Assembly: GCF_016804325.1 (NCBI RefSeq)
Contig: NZ_CP043627.1
Coordinates: forward strand, 5,377,001-5,441,000
Source: Methylobacterium aquaticum
GTDB taxonomy: Bacteria; Pseudomonadota; Alphaproteobacteria; Rhizobiales; Beijerinckiaceae
Length of the DNA: 64,000 bases
Direction: 5' to 3'
A model generated the notes under the pieces. The model was not told the DNA's origin and ran no database searches. It was given only the letters and a program-made list of their open reading frames with translations. The translations under genes were made by a program, and so were the position numbers. This document shows positions 27,577 through 36,265 of this stretch, piece after piece (the first letter of the stretch is position 1; every line of letters begins with the position of its first letter).

Positions 27577-27650
27577 GAGGAGCGCCTGATCTTCCCCCGG
27601 ACAGTCCTAGCCTCCGCGGTATGCCGCGACGCGCCCCGCTCGGCCAGCCC

Positions 27651-28058
27651 TCAGGCCGTACCCGCGAGATGGGACGGGGCCGCGTCGGCGTATTGGGCGA
27701 TGCCGTGACCGAAGGACCAGTTCTCCCGGGCGATCTCGACCAGCGTCACGAACACGTCCTCCGGCCTGATCCCGAACTCGCCGAGATTGTTCGCGATCGC
27801 CGCGAACAACGCCTTCTTCTGAGCGACGCTGCGCCCGGTCGAGAGATGGACCTGCACCATCACCAGGTCGTCGCTGCGCGCGATGCCGAGGTAACCCGGA
27901 TCGTAGATCACATCGTCGAAGTGGTGCGAGACGACCTGGAAGCGGTCGTCGGGCGGAATGCCGATGCTCTCGACGAGGGCGGCGTGAACCGCATCCGCGA
28001 TGGCGCGCCGCTCCGATCCAGGGCGTTCGCGCTTCAGGGTGAGGGTGACCAGGGGCAT
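27651..28058 (-). CDS. Tautomerase-family protein
   Basis: 135 residues starting MPLVTLTLKRER. After removal of Met, the N-terminal proline would be the catalytic base of the tautomerase superfamily. The length and the segments HHFDDVIYDPGYLG and VQVHLSTGRSVAQKK match the larger, fused-type tautomerases (Tautomerase_2) rather than the 62-residue 4-oxalocrotonate type. The substrate is unknown; relatives act on small keto/enol acids. It is probably transcribed alone, with a 292-bp gap to the next gene on the left and 99 bp to bluB on the right, same strand. Confidence 0.85.
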   Translation of the reverse strand: MPLVTLTLKRERPGSERRAIADAVHAALVESIGIPPDDRFQVVSHHFDDVIYDPGYLGIARSDDLVMVQVHLSTGRSVAQKKALFAAIANNLGEFGIRPEDVFVTLVEIARENWSFGHGIAQYADAAPSHLAGTA

Positions 28059-28157
28059 GGGAGGATCTCCGCGGCTGCCCGAGCAGCCGCGATCCTTATA
28101 TTGTACCTACTGGTATGTATGGAAATGCGGCATGTGCAATCCGGACCTGCGCCGCGC

Positions 28158-28793
28158 TCAGCGCTCCGTCATCACCCCCGTGCCCTGCCGTTCCTGCCAG
28201 CCGTGCCGCACCAGCTCCGGGTCGGCATGCTCCTCGGCCGGATAGCCGACGCAGAGATAGGCGATCAGCCGCCAGGACGGTGGCACATCGAGGGCGGCGG
28301 TGACCTCCTCGGGACACAGGATCGAGACCCAGCCGACGCCGAGGCCGTGGCTGCGCGCCGCGAGCCAGAAGGTGTGGACCGCCGTGACGGCGGAGTAGCG
28401 CAGCATCTCCGGCATGGTGGCGCGGCCGAGGCCGTGGCCGGCCGCCGTGGCCTCGTCGCAGAACACCGCGAGATGCACCGGCGCCTCCCGCAGGCCCGCG
28501 AGCTTGAGGCTGCGATAGGCGCTGGCGCGCGCGTCATCGTAGGAGGAAGCCGCCGCGTCGTTGCAGCGGGTGAAGCTCGCCGTCACGGCGGCGCGCCGCT
28601 CAGGGTTCGACACCCGCACGAAGCGCCAGGGCTGGCTGTTGCCGACCGAGGGGCTGAGGCAGGCGAGCGCCAGGCTCTCGCGCAACGCCGCCTCCGGCAC
28701 CGGATCGGGACGGAAGCGCCGCACGTCGCGGCGCCAGGCGATCAGCTCCGCGAAGCGGGCCCGGAAGTCCGCCCCGAATTCCGGCGGGCTCAT
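28158..28793 (-). CDS. bluB: 5,6-dimethylbenzimidazole synthase (BluB)
   Basis: A 211-residue flavin-destructase of the nitroreductase fold. BluB cleaves reduced FMN to make dimethylbenzimidazole, the lower ligand of cobalamin. Diagnostic segments are WRRDVRRFRPDPVPE, LSPSVGNSQPWRFV, the lid LKLAGLREAPVHLAVFCDE, TMPEMLRYSAVTAV and GLGVGWVSIL. These fit BluB better than generic nitroreductases. Its ATG overlaps the stop of the large glutamate dehydrogenase gene by four bases (ATGA), so it is translationally coupled to it. No other cobalamin genes are adjacent and no cobalamin riboswitch is visible. A longer same-frame reading that begins inside the dehydrogenase gene is not coding there. Confidence 0.88.
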   Translation of the reverse strand: MSPPEFGADFRARFAELIAWRRDVRRFRPDPVPEAALRESLALACLSPSVGNSQPWRFVRVSNPERRAAVTASFTRCNDAAASSYDDARASAYRSLKLAGLREAPVHLAVFCDEATAAGHGLGRATMPEMLRYSAVTAVHTFWLAARSHGLGVGWVSILCPEEVTAALDVPPSWRLIAYLCVGYPAEEHADPELVRHGWQERQGTGVMTER

Positions 28794-31700
28794 CGCGGCG
28801 CCGATTCCTTCTGCACCGAGTCCTTCTGCACCAAGTCCCCGAGCAGGCTCGCCGCCACCGAGACCTTCGAGACCGTGAGGCCCGAGGCCGCGATGGCCGA
28901 GATGGCGGTGCGGATGCGGGCGAGCGAGGCCCCGCGGGCCTGGCTCCAGGCCTCGACCGCGGCCGCTCCTTGCGCCTCGAAGGCAGCGGCCTCGGCGGTC
29001 AGCGCCCGGTGCGCCCCGGCGATGCCGGAGATCGCCCGCTCCAGGGCGATCCGGTCGAAGGTGTCGGCCACCGGCACCGCCCGGGCGGCGGTCGCGAGGG
29101 CGTTGAGGCGGAAGAGGTCGGCCAGCGCGAAATGCGTCGCGGCGATCGCGGCCGGCGGGCGGCCGGTCGCCTCGGCGACCTGGACGATGTCCGGCGCGGC
29201 ACCCAGCTCGCTCAATGCGGCGAGGCGGGAGGCGAGGGCTTCCGGCACGCCGTGATCGACGAGGGTCCGGATCCGCCGGGCCAGGGCCTCGGCGGCGGCT
29301 GGCGGCAGGACGCCCGGCAGGGCGCTCGACACCGCCGCGATGCCGTCGCGGTAGCGCGCGACCGCCGCCTCGATGCCGCCCGGCGCCGCCTCGCCGTTGC
29401 GGATGAACCAGACCATGCGCTGGCGCAGCAGGTCCTGCAATTCGGCGTAGAGGGCGAGCTGCTGGTCGCCGGAAATCGCGCCGTCGAGCCCGTCCACCGC
29501 CTTGTTGAGGTCCATCAGCCCGAAGGCGTCGCGGGTCACCGCGTAGGCGGCGGCGATGGCGGCGGCCTCGGCGCCGGTCTCGTCGGCGAGCCGGCTGACC
29601 AGGGTCGGCCCGCCGCGGTTGACGATGGCGTTGGCGAGACTCGTGGCGATGATCTCCCGGCGCAGGCGATGGCTCTCGACCGCGTCGGGATAGCGGGCGA
29701 CCAGCACCGGCGGGAAGGAGCGCTCCAGTTCCCGGGCGAGGGAGGGATCGTCCGGCACGGCGGAGCCGAGGAGCGCGTCCTTGAGCGAGAGCTTGGCGTA
29801 GGCGAGCAGCACCGCCAGTTCCGGCCGGGTCAAGCCTTCGCCGCCCTGCGCCCGCTCGGCCAGCGCCGCATCCGAGGGCAGGAACTCGACGGTGCGGTCG
29901 AGGCGCCCGTCGGCCTCGAGACCCTGCATCAGCCGGGCGGCGAAGCCCGTCTCGGCCGTGGCGGAGCGCTGGGCCAGCGACAGGGCGAGCGTCTGGAGCT
30001 GGTTGTTCCTCAGCACCAGGTCGGCCACCGCCTCGGTCATGCCGGAGAGGAGCGCGTTGCGGCTTTCCATGCTCAGGCGGCCGTCGCGCTCGGGCGTGGC
30101 CAGCGCGATCTTGATGTTGACCTCGACGTCCGAGGTGTTGACCCCGGCCGAGTTGTCGATCGCGTCGGTGTTGAGGCGCACCCCGCGCCGCGCCGCCTCG
30201 ATCCGGCCGCGCTGGGTCAGGCCGAGATTGGCGCCCTCGCCGACGACCCGGGCGCGCAGCTCGGAGCCGGTGATGCGGATCGCGTCGTTCGCCCGGTCGC
30301 CGGCCTCGTCGTCGCTCTCGGAGGCCGCGCGGACATAGGTGCCGATGCCGCCGAACCACAGGAGGTCGACCGGCGCGCGCAGGATCGCCTGCATCACTTC
30401 CGCCGGCGTCGCCTCGGGCCTATCGATCCCCAGGCGGGCGCGGATCTGGGCCGAGAGCGGCACGGTCTTGGCCTGGCGCGAGAACACCCCGCCGCCGGCC
30501 GAGATCTTTTGCCGGTCGTAATCGGCCCAGGACGAGCGGGGCAGATCGAACAGGCGCTTGCGCTCGGCGAAAGCGACGGCTGGGTCGGGATCGGGATCGA
30601 GGAAAATGTCGCGGTGGTCGAAGGCGGCCACCAGCTTCAGGCAGCGCGAGAGCAGCATGCCGTTGCCGAACACGTCGCCCGACATGTCGCCGACACCCGC
30701 CACCGTGACCGGCTCGGCCTGGATGTCGATGTCGACCTCGCGGAAGTGGCGCTTCACCGCCTCCCAGGCGCCGCGGGCGGTGATGCCCATCTGCTTGTGG
30801 TCGTAGCCCTGGCTGCCGCCGGACGCGAAGGCGTCGCCGAGCCAGTGATGCGCCTCGAGCGAGAGGGCGTTGGCGACGTCCGAGAAGGTGGCGGTGCCCT
30901 TGTCGGCGGCGACCACCAGGTAGGCGTCGTCCTCGTCGTGCCGCACGGTGGCGGGCGGGGGCACGATCGTGCCGTCGACGATGTTGTCGGTGAGCGAGAG
31001 CAGGGTGCGAATGAAGATCCGGTAGCTCTCGGTGCCCTCCTGCATCCAGGCCTGGCGGTCGGAGGGCGGCGGCAGGCGCTTGGGGAAGAAGCCGCCCTTG
31101 GCGCCGACCGGCACGATCACGGCGTTCTTGACCTGCTGCGCCTTGACGAGGCCCAGCACCTCGGTGCGGAAATCCTCCGGCCGGTCCGACCAGCGCAGGC
31201 CCCCCCGGGCGATGTAGCCGAAGCGCAGATGCACGCCCTCGACGCGGGGGCTGTAGACGAAGATCTCGAAGAGCGGCCGGGGCAGCGGCATCCCGTCGAC
31301 CTTCGCGCAGCGGAACTTGAACGCGATGGTCTCGGGCGGCAGGCCGTTGCGGCCGATCTGGAAGAAGTTCGTGCGCTGCGCCGCCTCCACCAGGTTGACG
31401 AAGCGGCGCAGGATGCGGTCCTCGTCGAGGCTGGTGACGTCGGCGAGATCCGCCTCGATCTCGGCCCGCACGGCATCCTGCTGCGCGGCGCGGTCGCCGT
31501 CGAGGCGGGGGTCGAAGCGGGCGTAGAGCAGCGCTACCAGCCGGCGGGCGAGGGCCGGATGGCGCGCGAGCGTTGCCGCCAGGTAATCCTGGCCGTAGCG
31601 GATGCGCAACTGGCGCAGGTAGCGCCCGAGCGCCCGCAGCAGCGCGACGTCGCGCCAGCCGAGCCCGGCCTCCAGCACCAGGCGATTGTAGGCGTCGGAT

Positions 31701-33667
31701 TCGGCGAGATCCCGGGCGAGCGCCAGGAGCGCCGCCTCGACCGGACCCTCGACCGCGGCCACGTCGACCGGGCCGCCGCCGGCGCGCTCCAGCACCATGT
31801 CGTGCAGGAAGACCCGGGCGCCGGCCCCCTCGGGCTTGAGGCGGTAGGAGCGCTCGTCGATGACCCGGAAGCCGAGATTCTCCAGCACCGGCACCCGCTC
31901 GGAGAGCGGCAGCGCGGTGCCGCGGGAAAAGACCTTCAGGCCGATGCGGGTGTCGGGGTCGCCGGGGCGGCGGAAGAGGTCGACCGCCCGGGGCTGGGCT
32001 TCCGAGATCCGCTCCAGGATCGCGATGTCGGGCAGCGCCTGGGCGCCGGAATACATCTCGCGGTAGCCGGCCGGGAAGGCGTCGGCATAGACGGCAGCCA
32101 AGCCGCGGGCATCGCCACCGCGGCTCCGGCTCAAGGACTCGCGCAAGGAATCGGCCCAGGTGCGGGCAAGCTCCGCGATGCCGGCCTCCAGCGCGCCTGC
32201 ATCGATCTCCTCCGGCACCGCGCCGGGGGTCGCCACGATGACGTGGAGGCGGGCGAGGGGGCCTTCCGGATAATCCGGCGCGATGGTCGAGAGGCGGCCG
32301 CCTAAGGCCTCGGCGAGGTAGGCGCCGATCCGGGCCTGGAGCCGGGCGTCGGTGCGGTCCTTCGGCAGGTAGGCGATCAGCGAGACGAAGCGGCCGAACT
32401 TGTCGGGCCGCGCCAGCACCCGCACCCGCGGCCGGTCGGCAAGCGACACGATGGCGAGCGCGAAGCGCAGCAGCAGGCCGGGCTCGATCTGGAACAGGTC
32501 GTCGCGCGGATAGGTCTCGAGGACGTGGAGGAGGGAGCGCCCGGCATGGCTCGTCGGGTCGAGGCCGGCCTTGGCGACGACCTGCGCGACCTTGCGGCGG
32601 AGATACGGCACCTCCTCGGCCCGGCTCGCATAGGCGCTGCCGGTGAACAGGCCGACGAGGCGCAGCTCGCCCGACGGGTGTCCGTCGCCGGAAAACAGCT
32701 TGATCGCCACCATGTCGAGATGGGCCTGCCGGCGCACCCGCGAGCGCAGGCTCGCCTTGGTGACCATCAACGCCTCCGGCCCCTCCAGGAAGGCGCGGAT
32801 CTCTGGCGTCACCGCCACCATGGCGTCGCCGCGGCGCAGGACCTCGATGGCGGGATCGCGCAGGAGGCCGAGCCCGCTGCCCGGCACGCCGGCATGGTCG
32901 GCCCCGTCCCGGTCACGGTATTCGCGCAGGCCCAGCAGCACGAAATGCCCGTCGCGCAGCCAGTCGAGGAAGGCGCGGGCCTCCGACACCTCCTCGCGCG
33001 CCAGCGGTGCCGGCGCCTCGGCCAAGCCGGCCGCCGCCTCGGCCAGCCGCTCGATCATGGCCGTATGGTCGGCCGCCGTCACGGCGACGTCGACGTAGAT
33101 CCGGGCGAGGCTGGCGGCCAGCGTCGCGCGGGCCGCCTCGTCGTCGATGCGGTCGAGGTGGATGTGGATGAAGCTCTCGCGGGCCAGGCCCTCGGCATCG
33201 GGCCCCGCATCCTGCGCGGTGGTCTCGCCGACGACCCGCACCAGGGCGCCGTCCGCGTCGCGCTCGACCCCGAGGATCGGGTGGGCGACGAGGCGGGGCT
33301 GATAGCCGCGGGCGACGAGCTCGGCCAGCGTCGAATCGAGCAGGAACGGCCGGTTGGCGTTGACCGCCTCCAGCACCGTGAGGTCGCGCCGGCGCCCGTC
33401 CCGCTCCACCTCGATGTCGGATAAGCGCACCGCGCTGATCGTGCGGGCGGGCCGCGCCGCGGCGAGATGGGCGCGGGCGGCGAGCGCCAGGTCGGCCAGG
33501 GCCTCGGGCGGATAGGCGGTGAGGTCCTCCGGCGCGACGCGCCCGAAGAGATCGCGGACGAAGCCGCCGGGTCCTCCCCGGTCCTCGGCCAGGGCCGCCG
33601 CGGCGGCGATCAGGTCTGTGCGGCTGGCCTTCGCTTCGGGGGTCGCGGTCGCGGTCGAGGGTTCCAC
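28790..33667 (-). CDS. gdhB: NAD-specific glutamate dehydrogenase, large (180 kDa) type
   Basis: A 1625-residue enzyme that interconverts glutamate and 2-oxoglutarate plus ammonia. The long N-terminal region carries ACT-like regulatory segments (NANRPFLLDST). The catalytic part has GLRWSDRPEDFRTEVLGLVK, then the KNAVIVPVGAKGGFFPKR substrate/NAD region and DMSGDVFGNGML. The length matches the GdhB/Gdh2 class used for glutamate catabolism in alphaproteobacteria and pseudomonads. I chose the GTG at 33667 because GAGGAAGG lies upstream; the frame extends 52 codons further with no support. Downstream bluB overlaps by four bases. Confidence 0.96.
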   Translation of the reverse strand: MEPSTATATPEAKASRTDLIAAAAALAEDRGGPGGFVRDLFGRVAPEDLTAYPPEALADLALAARAHLAAARPARTISAVRLSDIEVERDGRRRDLTVLEAVNANRPFLLDSTLAELVARGYQPRLVAHPILGVERDADGALVRVVGETTAQDAGPDAEGLARESFIHIHLDRIDDEAARATLAASLARIYVDVAVTAADHTAMIERLAEAAAGLAEAPAPLAREEVSEARAFLDWLRDGHFVLLGLREYRDRDGADHAGVPGSGLGLLRDPAIEVLRRGDAMVAVTPEIRAFLEGPEALMVTKASLRSRVRRQAHLDMVAIKLFSGDGHPSGELRLVGLFTGSAYASRAEEVPYLRRKVAQVVAKAGLDPTSHAGRSLLHVLETYPRDDLFQIEPGLLLRFALAIVSLADRPRVRVLARPDKFGRFVSLIAYLPKDRTDARLQARIGAYLAEALGGRLSTIAPDYPEGPLARLHVIVATPGAVPEEIDAGALEAGIAELARTWADSLRESLSRSRGGDARGLAAVYADAFPAGYREMYSGAQALPDIAILERISEAQPRAVDLFRRPGDPDTRIGLKVFSRGTALPLSERVPVLENLGFRVIDERSYRLKPEGAGARVFLHDMVLERAGGGPVDVAAVEGPVEAALLALARDLAESDAYNRLVLEAGLGWRDVALLRALGRYLRQLRIRYGQDYLAATLARHPALARRLVALLYARFDPRLDGDRAAQQDAVRAEIEADLADVTSLDEDRILRRFVNLVEAAQRTNFFQIGRNGLPPETIAFKFRCAKVDGMPLPRPLFEIFVYSPRVEGVHLRFGYIARGGLRWSDRPEDFRTEVLGLVKAQQVKNAVIVPVGAKGGFFPKRLPPPSDRQAWMQEGTESYRIFIRTLLSLTDNIVDGTIVPPPATVRHDEDDAYLVVAADKGTATFSDVANALSLEAHHWLGDAFASGGSQGYDHKQMGITARGAWEAVKRHFREVDIDIQAEPVTVAGVGDMSGDVFGNGMLLSRCLKLVAAFDHRDIFLDPDPDPAVAFAERKRLFDLPRSSWADYDRQKISAGGGVFSRQAKTVPLSAQIRARLGIDRPEATPAEVMQAILRAPVDLLWFGGIGTYVRAASESDDEAGDRANDAIRITGSELRARVVGEGANLGLTQRGRIEAARRGVRLNTDAIDNSAGVNTSDVEVNIKIALATPERDGRLSMESRNALLSGMTEAVADLVLRNNQLQTLALSLAQRSATAETGFAARLMQGLEADGRLDRTVEFLPSDAALAERAQGGEGLTRPELAVLLAYAKLSLKDALLGSAVPDDPSLARELERSFPPVLVARYPDAVESHRLRREIIATSLANAIVNRGGPTLVSRLADETGAEAAAIAAAYAVTRDAFGLMDLNKAVDGLDGAISGDQQLALYAELQDLLRQRMVWFIRNGEAAPGGIEAAVARYRDGIAAVSSALPGVLPPAAAEALARRIRTLVDHGVPEALASRLAALSELGAAPDIVQVAEATGRPPAAIAATHFALADLFRLNALATAARAVPVADTFDRIALERAISGIAGAHRALTAEAAAFEAQGAAAVEAWSQARGASLARIRTAISAIAASGLTVSKVSVAASLLGDLVQKDSVQKESAPR

Positions 33668-33809
33668 GTCTGGCCTTCCTCTTCTGCCCGTCCTCTGCCG
33701 AGGGTGGTGAGCGGAGCGGTGGCACAGCGTCGGGACCCCCGCAAGCCCGGCCTCGCCTGGCTTGGGCAAACTGCCTATAGCTGAGGCACGATCATCGGGA
33801 GGGCAGGGC

Positions 33810-34460
33810 ATGAGCGCAGGCAAGAAGACCGCGAGGCCGGAGGTCGGCGAGCGGCCGGCGCCGCAGGAGACCGAGGGCGCCGTGATGGCCCTGGAACTCG
33901 CCCCGTCGCCGGACCTGTCGCCGGAGATGCAGGCCTACTTCGACAAATGCCGCGAGAAGATCGGCTTCGTGCCGAACGTGCTGCTGGCCTATGCCCATGA
34001 CAGCGCCAAGCTCGAGGCGTTCGCCGCCCTCTACAACGACCTGATGCTGGCCCCGTCCGGCCTGTCGAAGCTGGAGCGCGAGATGATCGCCGTGGCGGTG
34101 TCGAGCGTGAACCGCTGCTATTACTGCCTCACCGCCCACGGTGCCGCCGTGCGCAGCCTCTCGGGCGATCCGGTGCTGGGCGAGATGCTGGCGATGAACT
34201 ATCGCGCCGCCGATCTCTCCCCGCGCCACCGCGCCATGCTCGACTTCGCGGTGGCGCTGACCGAGGCGCCCTGGACCATCGAGGAGGAGGACCGCGAGGC
34301 CCTGCGCGATGCCGGATTCTCCGAGCGCGACCTGTGGGACATCTCCGCGGTGGCGAGCTTCTTCAACATGTCGAACCGCATGGCCTCGGCCGTCGACATG
34401 CGCCCGAACCGCTCCTACCACGGCGAGGCCAGGGGCCTGCCCGACCTGGACGAGGCCTGA
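33810..34460 (+). CDS. Peroxidase-related AhpD-like protein (carboxymuconolactone decarboxylase fold)
   Basis: A 216-residue all-alpha protein of the AhpD-like superfamily. The redox/proton-relay motif is CYYCLTAHGAAV (C-x-x-C-x-x-x-H), preceded by EREMIAVAVSSVN. It matches the uncharacterised peroxidase-related enzyme group. Catalysis probably depends on the two cysteines and histidine; the physiological partner is unknown. The ATG at 33810 has GGGAGG upstream. It is divergent from the glutamate dehydrogenase gene (142 bp between starts), so that gap holds both promoters. Confidence 0.88.
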   Translation: MSAGKKTARPEVGERPAPQETEGAVMALELAPSPDLSPEMQAYFDKCREKIGFVPNVLLAYAHDSAKLEAFAALYNDLMLAPSGLSKLEREMIAVAVSSVNRCYYCLTAHGAAVRSLSGDPVLGEMLAMNYRAADLSPRHRAMLDFAVALTEAPWTIEEEDREALRDAGFSERDLWDISAVASFFNMSNRMASAVDMRPNRSYHGEARGLPDLDEA

Positions 34461-34564
34461 CCGGTCACCCGGTCGCCGCATTGTCGGCTTATGGCGCTGC
34501 CCGATGCATGAACCGGATCGGGGGCGCCTTGAGTGCGGCGCCGTCGACCGAGCGGGAGCGGTGG

Positions 34565-35344
34565 ATGGCGTACCAGGCGAAGTCGGCGCTCGAGATCCAG
34601 CTGGACGTGCTCGGCGCACTCATGCTGCGCGACATCCGCACCCGCTTCGGCGGGACGATGTGGGGCTACGGCATCGCCGTCGGGTGGCCCTGCGCCCACG
34701 TCCTGGTCATCACCGGATTTTACGCGCTCCGGCACATGCCGACGCCCCTCGGGGACAGCATCGTGCTGTTCGCCGTCTCCGGGTTGTCGCCGTATATCAT
34801 CATGAATTACACGTCGCGAAAGATGATGGAGGGGCCGCTTCAAAACAAGCAGCTTATCTACTTTCCTCAGGTAAAGTTTTTCGATGTTGTCATGTCGCGA
34901 GCGATCGTCGAAATCTGCACAAGTAGTTTGAGCATTTTCTTGGTTTTCTTTATTGCGGCATGCTGCGGCGCTCAGATTGTGCCATATGATGCATTCGCAT
35001 TCTGTGAGTCGATGCTGCTCGCGCTAGGCCTTGCATTGTCGATTGGATTCTTGAATGTTTTTATCTCGCAGATGTTCCCGCCGTGGATGATCGGCGCAAT
35101 AGTTCCGACGCTTATCATGTATTTCACCAGCGGCGCCTTCTTCATGACGGAGTCGATGCCTGCCGTCATCTACGAGTACGTGCAGTGGAATCCATTAATG
35201 CACGTCGTCAAGATTTGCCGGTCGTCCTTCTACCCGGGTTACGGGACGGACGCATCGATCCTGTACGTGCTCATGGTCAGCGGGGCATTGGCGATGATCG
35301 GGCTTCTGGGAATCCGCTTCATCGTGCCGCGCTTCTACAACTGA
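34565..35344 (+). CDS. ABC-2 type polysaccharide export permease (KpsM-like), orphan
   Basis: A 259-residue inner-membrane permease with six hydrophobic segments. The start is typical of capsule/O-antigen exporters: IQLDVLGALMLRDIRTRFG, then WGYGIAVGWP. Later come SIVLFAVSGLSPYIIMNY and, near the end, YVQWNPLMHVVKICRSSFYP. Such permeases need a KpsT-type ATPase, and none is in this window. The ATG at 34565 has GGGAG six bases upstream; an ATG at 34508 is possible. From about 34800 to 35250 the DNA is visibly richer in A and T than any neighbouring gene, with ATT/TTT/AAT codons, which suggests horizontal acquisition or relaxed codon use. Confidence 0.85.
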   Translation: MAYQAKSALEIQLDVLGALMLRDIRTRFGGTMWGYGIAVGWPCAHVLVITGFYALRHMPTPLGDSIVLFAVSGLSPYIIMNYTSRKMMEGPLQNKQLIYFPQVKFFDVVMSRAIVEICTSSLSIFLVFFIAACCGAQIVPYDAFAFCESMLLALGLALSIGFLNVFISQMFPPWMIGAIVPTLIMYFTSGAFFMTESMPAVIYEYVQWNPLMHVVKICRSSFYPGYGTDASILYVLMVSGALAMIGLLGIRFIVPRFYN

Positions 35345-35526
35345 GGCGAACCCGTGCTTTCGCGCCTCGTCGGTCACGGGCTTGCCCGAGATCGGCAGCG
35401 ATGCGTCGGCACCCCAGGCTGGGGGGATCGCCCCGCGAGGGGCAGGGCTTGTCCGGGGAGGCGACGCGCGAGATGCCGTCTTTCCCCGAGGGAAGCAGGG
35501 GGCGATGCATCCGCGGCGCCTGCTTT

Positions 35527-35685
35527 CTAGACCGGTGCTTCAAGCAGCGAGAGGAAGTGCCGGCTACGGCGTTCGGGATCGTCCGGGCGGAAGGTGAAGG
35601 TGCGAGGAGGCGCGGCGCCCGTCTTCACGAGGGCCAGCTCGACCGACTCATGCCGAACGCTCGAACCGCGCCGTTCACCGATCGA
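35527..35685 (-). pseudogene. Possible remnant coding end of an unknown gene
   Basis: On the minus strand a 52-codon open stretch ends in TAG at 35527-35529. It reads like ordinary protein (ELALVKTGAAPPRTFTFRPD, then RHFLSLLEAPV) but has no good start; an in-frame stop lies at 35686. It may be the decayed 3-prime end of a gene or chance. The remaining 35345-35786 gap has no other feature I can support. Confidence 0.2.
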
Positions 35686-35786
35686 TCACGATAGGGGATC
35701 CTGGTCATCACGTTCCGGCGCGTAAAACGCCCTGGGAACGAACCCTGCATCGACAGCGGGTCCGCTGATCCTGCTCATCGGCAGGA

Positions 35787-35871
35787 TGGTGCGGCCAAGA
35801 GGACTCGAACCTCCACTGGTTGCCCAACTAGCACCTCAAGCTAGCGCGTCTACCAATTCCGCCATGGCCGC
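35787..35871 (-). tRNA. tRNA-Leu (GAG), copy 1
   Basis: A class II tRNA of 85 nt including an encoded CCA (35787-35789). The acceptor GCGGCCA pairs with TGGCCGC. The D-arm AATTGGTAGACGCG and the T-arm GGAGGTTCGAGTCCTCT are present, and the anticodon arm CTAGC-TTGAGGT-GCTAG gives anticodon GAG (35835-35837 on the plus strand as CTC). The long variable arm (TTGGGCAACCA) is typical of leucine tRNAs. Confidence 0.97.
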
Positions 35872-36057
35872 GGAGTGTGCCGGACACAAAACATCGTCCA
35901 GCCGATCTGAAACATCTTAGATTAACAGTCACCGAAATCCTAAAACGATCCCGGTCATCGGCAACCTCGCTCGGCGCGTCTTCTCGATGAGGGTCGAGGG
36001 ACGTACCGAATCCGGTCTCCATCTCATCACGCCACGGTCCAGGACCTGCGGGATGAA

Positions 36058-36142
36058 TGGTGCGGCCAAGAGGACTCGAACCTCCACTGGTTGCCCAACT
36101 AGCACCTCAAGCTAGCGCGTCTACCAATTCCGCCATGGCCGC
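36058..36142 (-). tRNA. tRNA-Leu (GAG), copy 2
   Basis: Identical base for base to the copy 271 bp to the left, including CCA at 36058-36060. Identity extends only a few bases beyond each end (GGAGTG on the 5-prime side). The 186-bp spacer between the two is not repeated and has no gene I can support. Confidence 0.97.
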
Positions 36143-36265
36143 GGAGTGCTCGTTCTCGCCGGAACCGGCGGGGCGGGGGTGAAACCCGTCCGAAGCGAGG
36201 CTGCGAATACCAGTCCCCTCCCGGGGACGCAAGCGCCCCGATACGGATCCGGCGAACATTCTCGC

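Noticed and set aside
28100..28793. Generic nitroreductase in place of BluB
   Set aside because: The lid and flavin-site segments (LKLAGLREAP, TMPEMLRYS, GVGWVSIL) match BluB specifically, so the broader label was not used.
28970..32305. Plus-strand open frame of about 1111 codons
   Set aside because: It is exactly antisense to the glutamate dehydrogenase gene and is Arg/Gly/Glu/His-rich with no recognisable domain, as expected for a shadow frame in high-GC DNA.
35828..36022. 64-codon minus-strand frame
   Set aside because: It overlaps the first tRNA-Leu gene and its 5-prime flank, with no ribosome site or similarity to a protein family.
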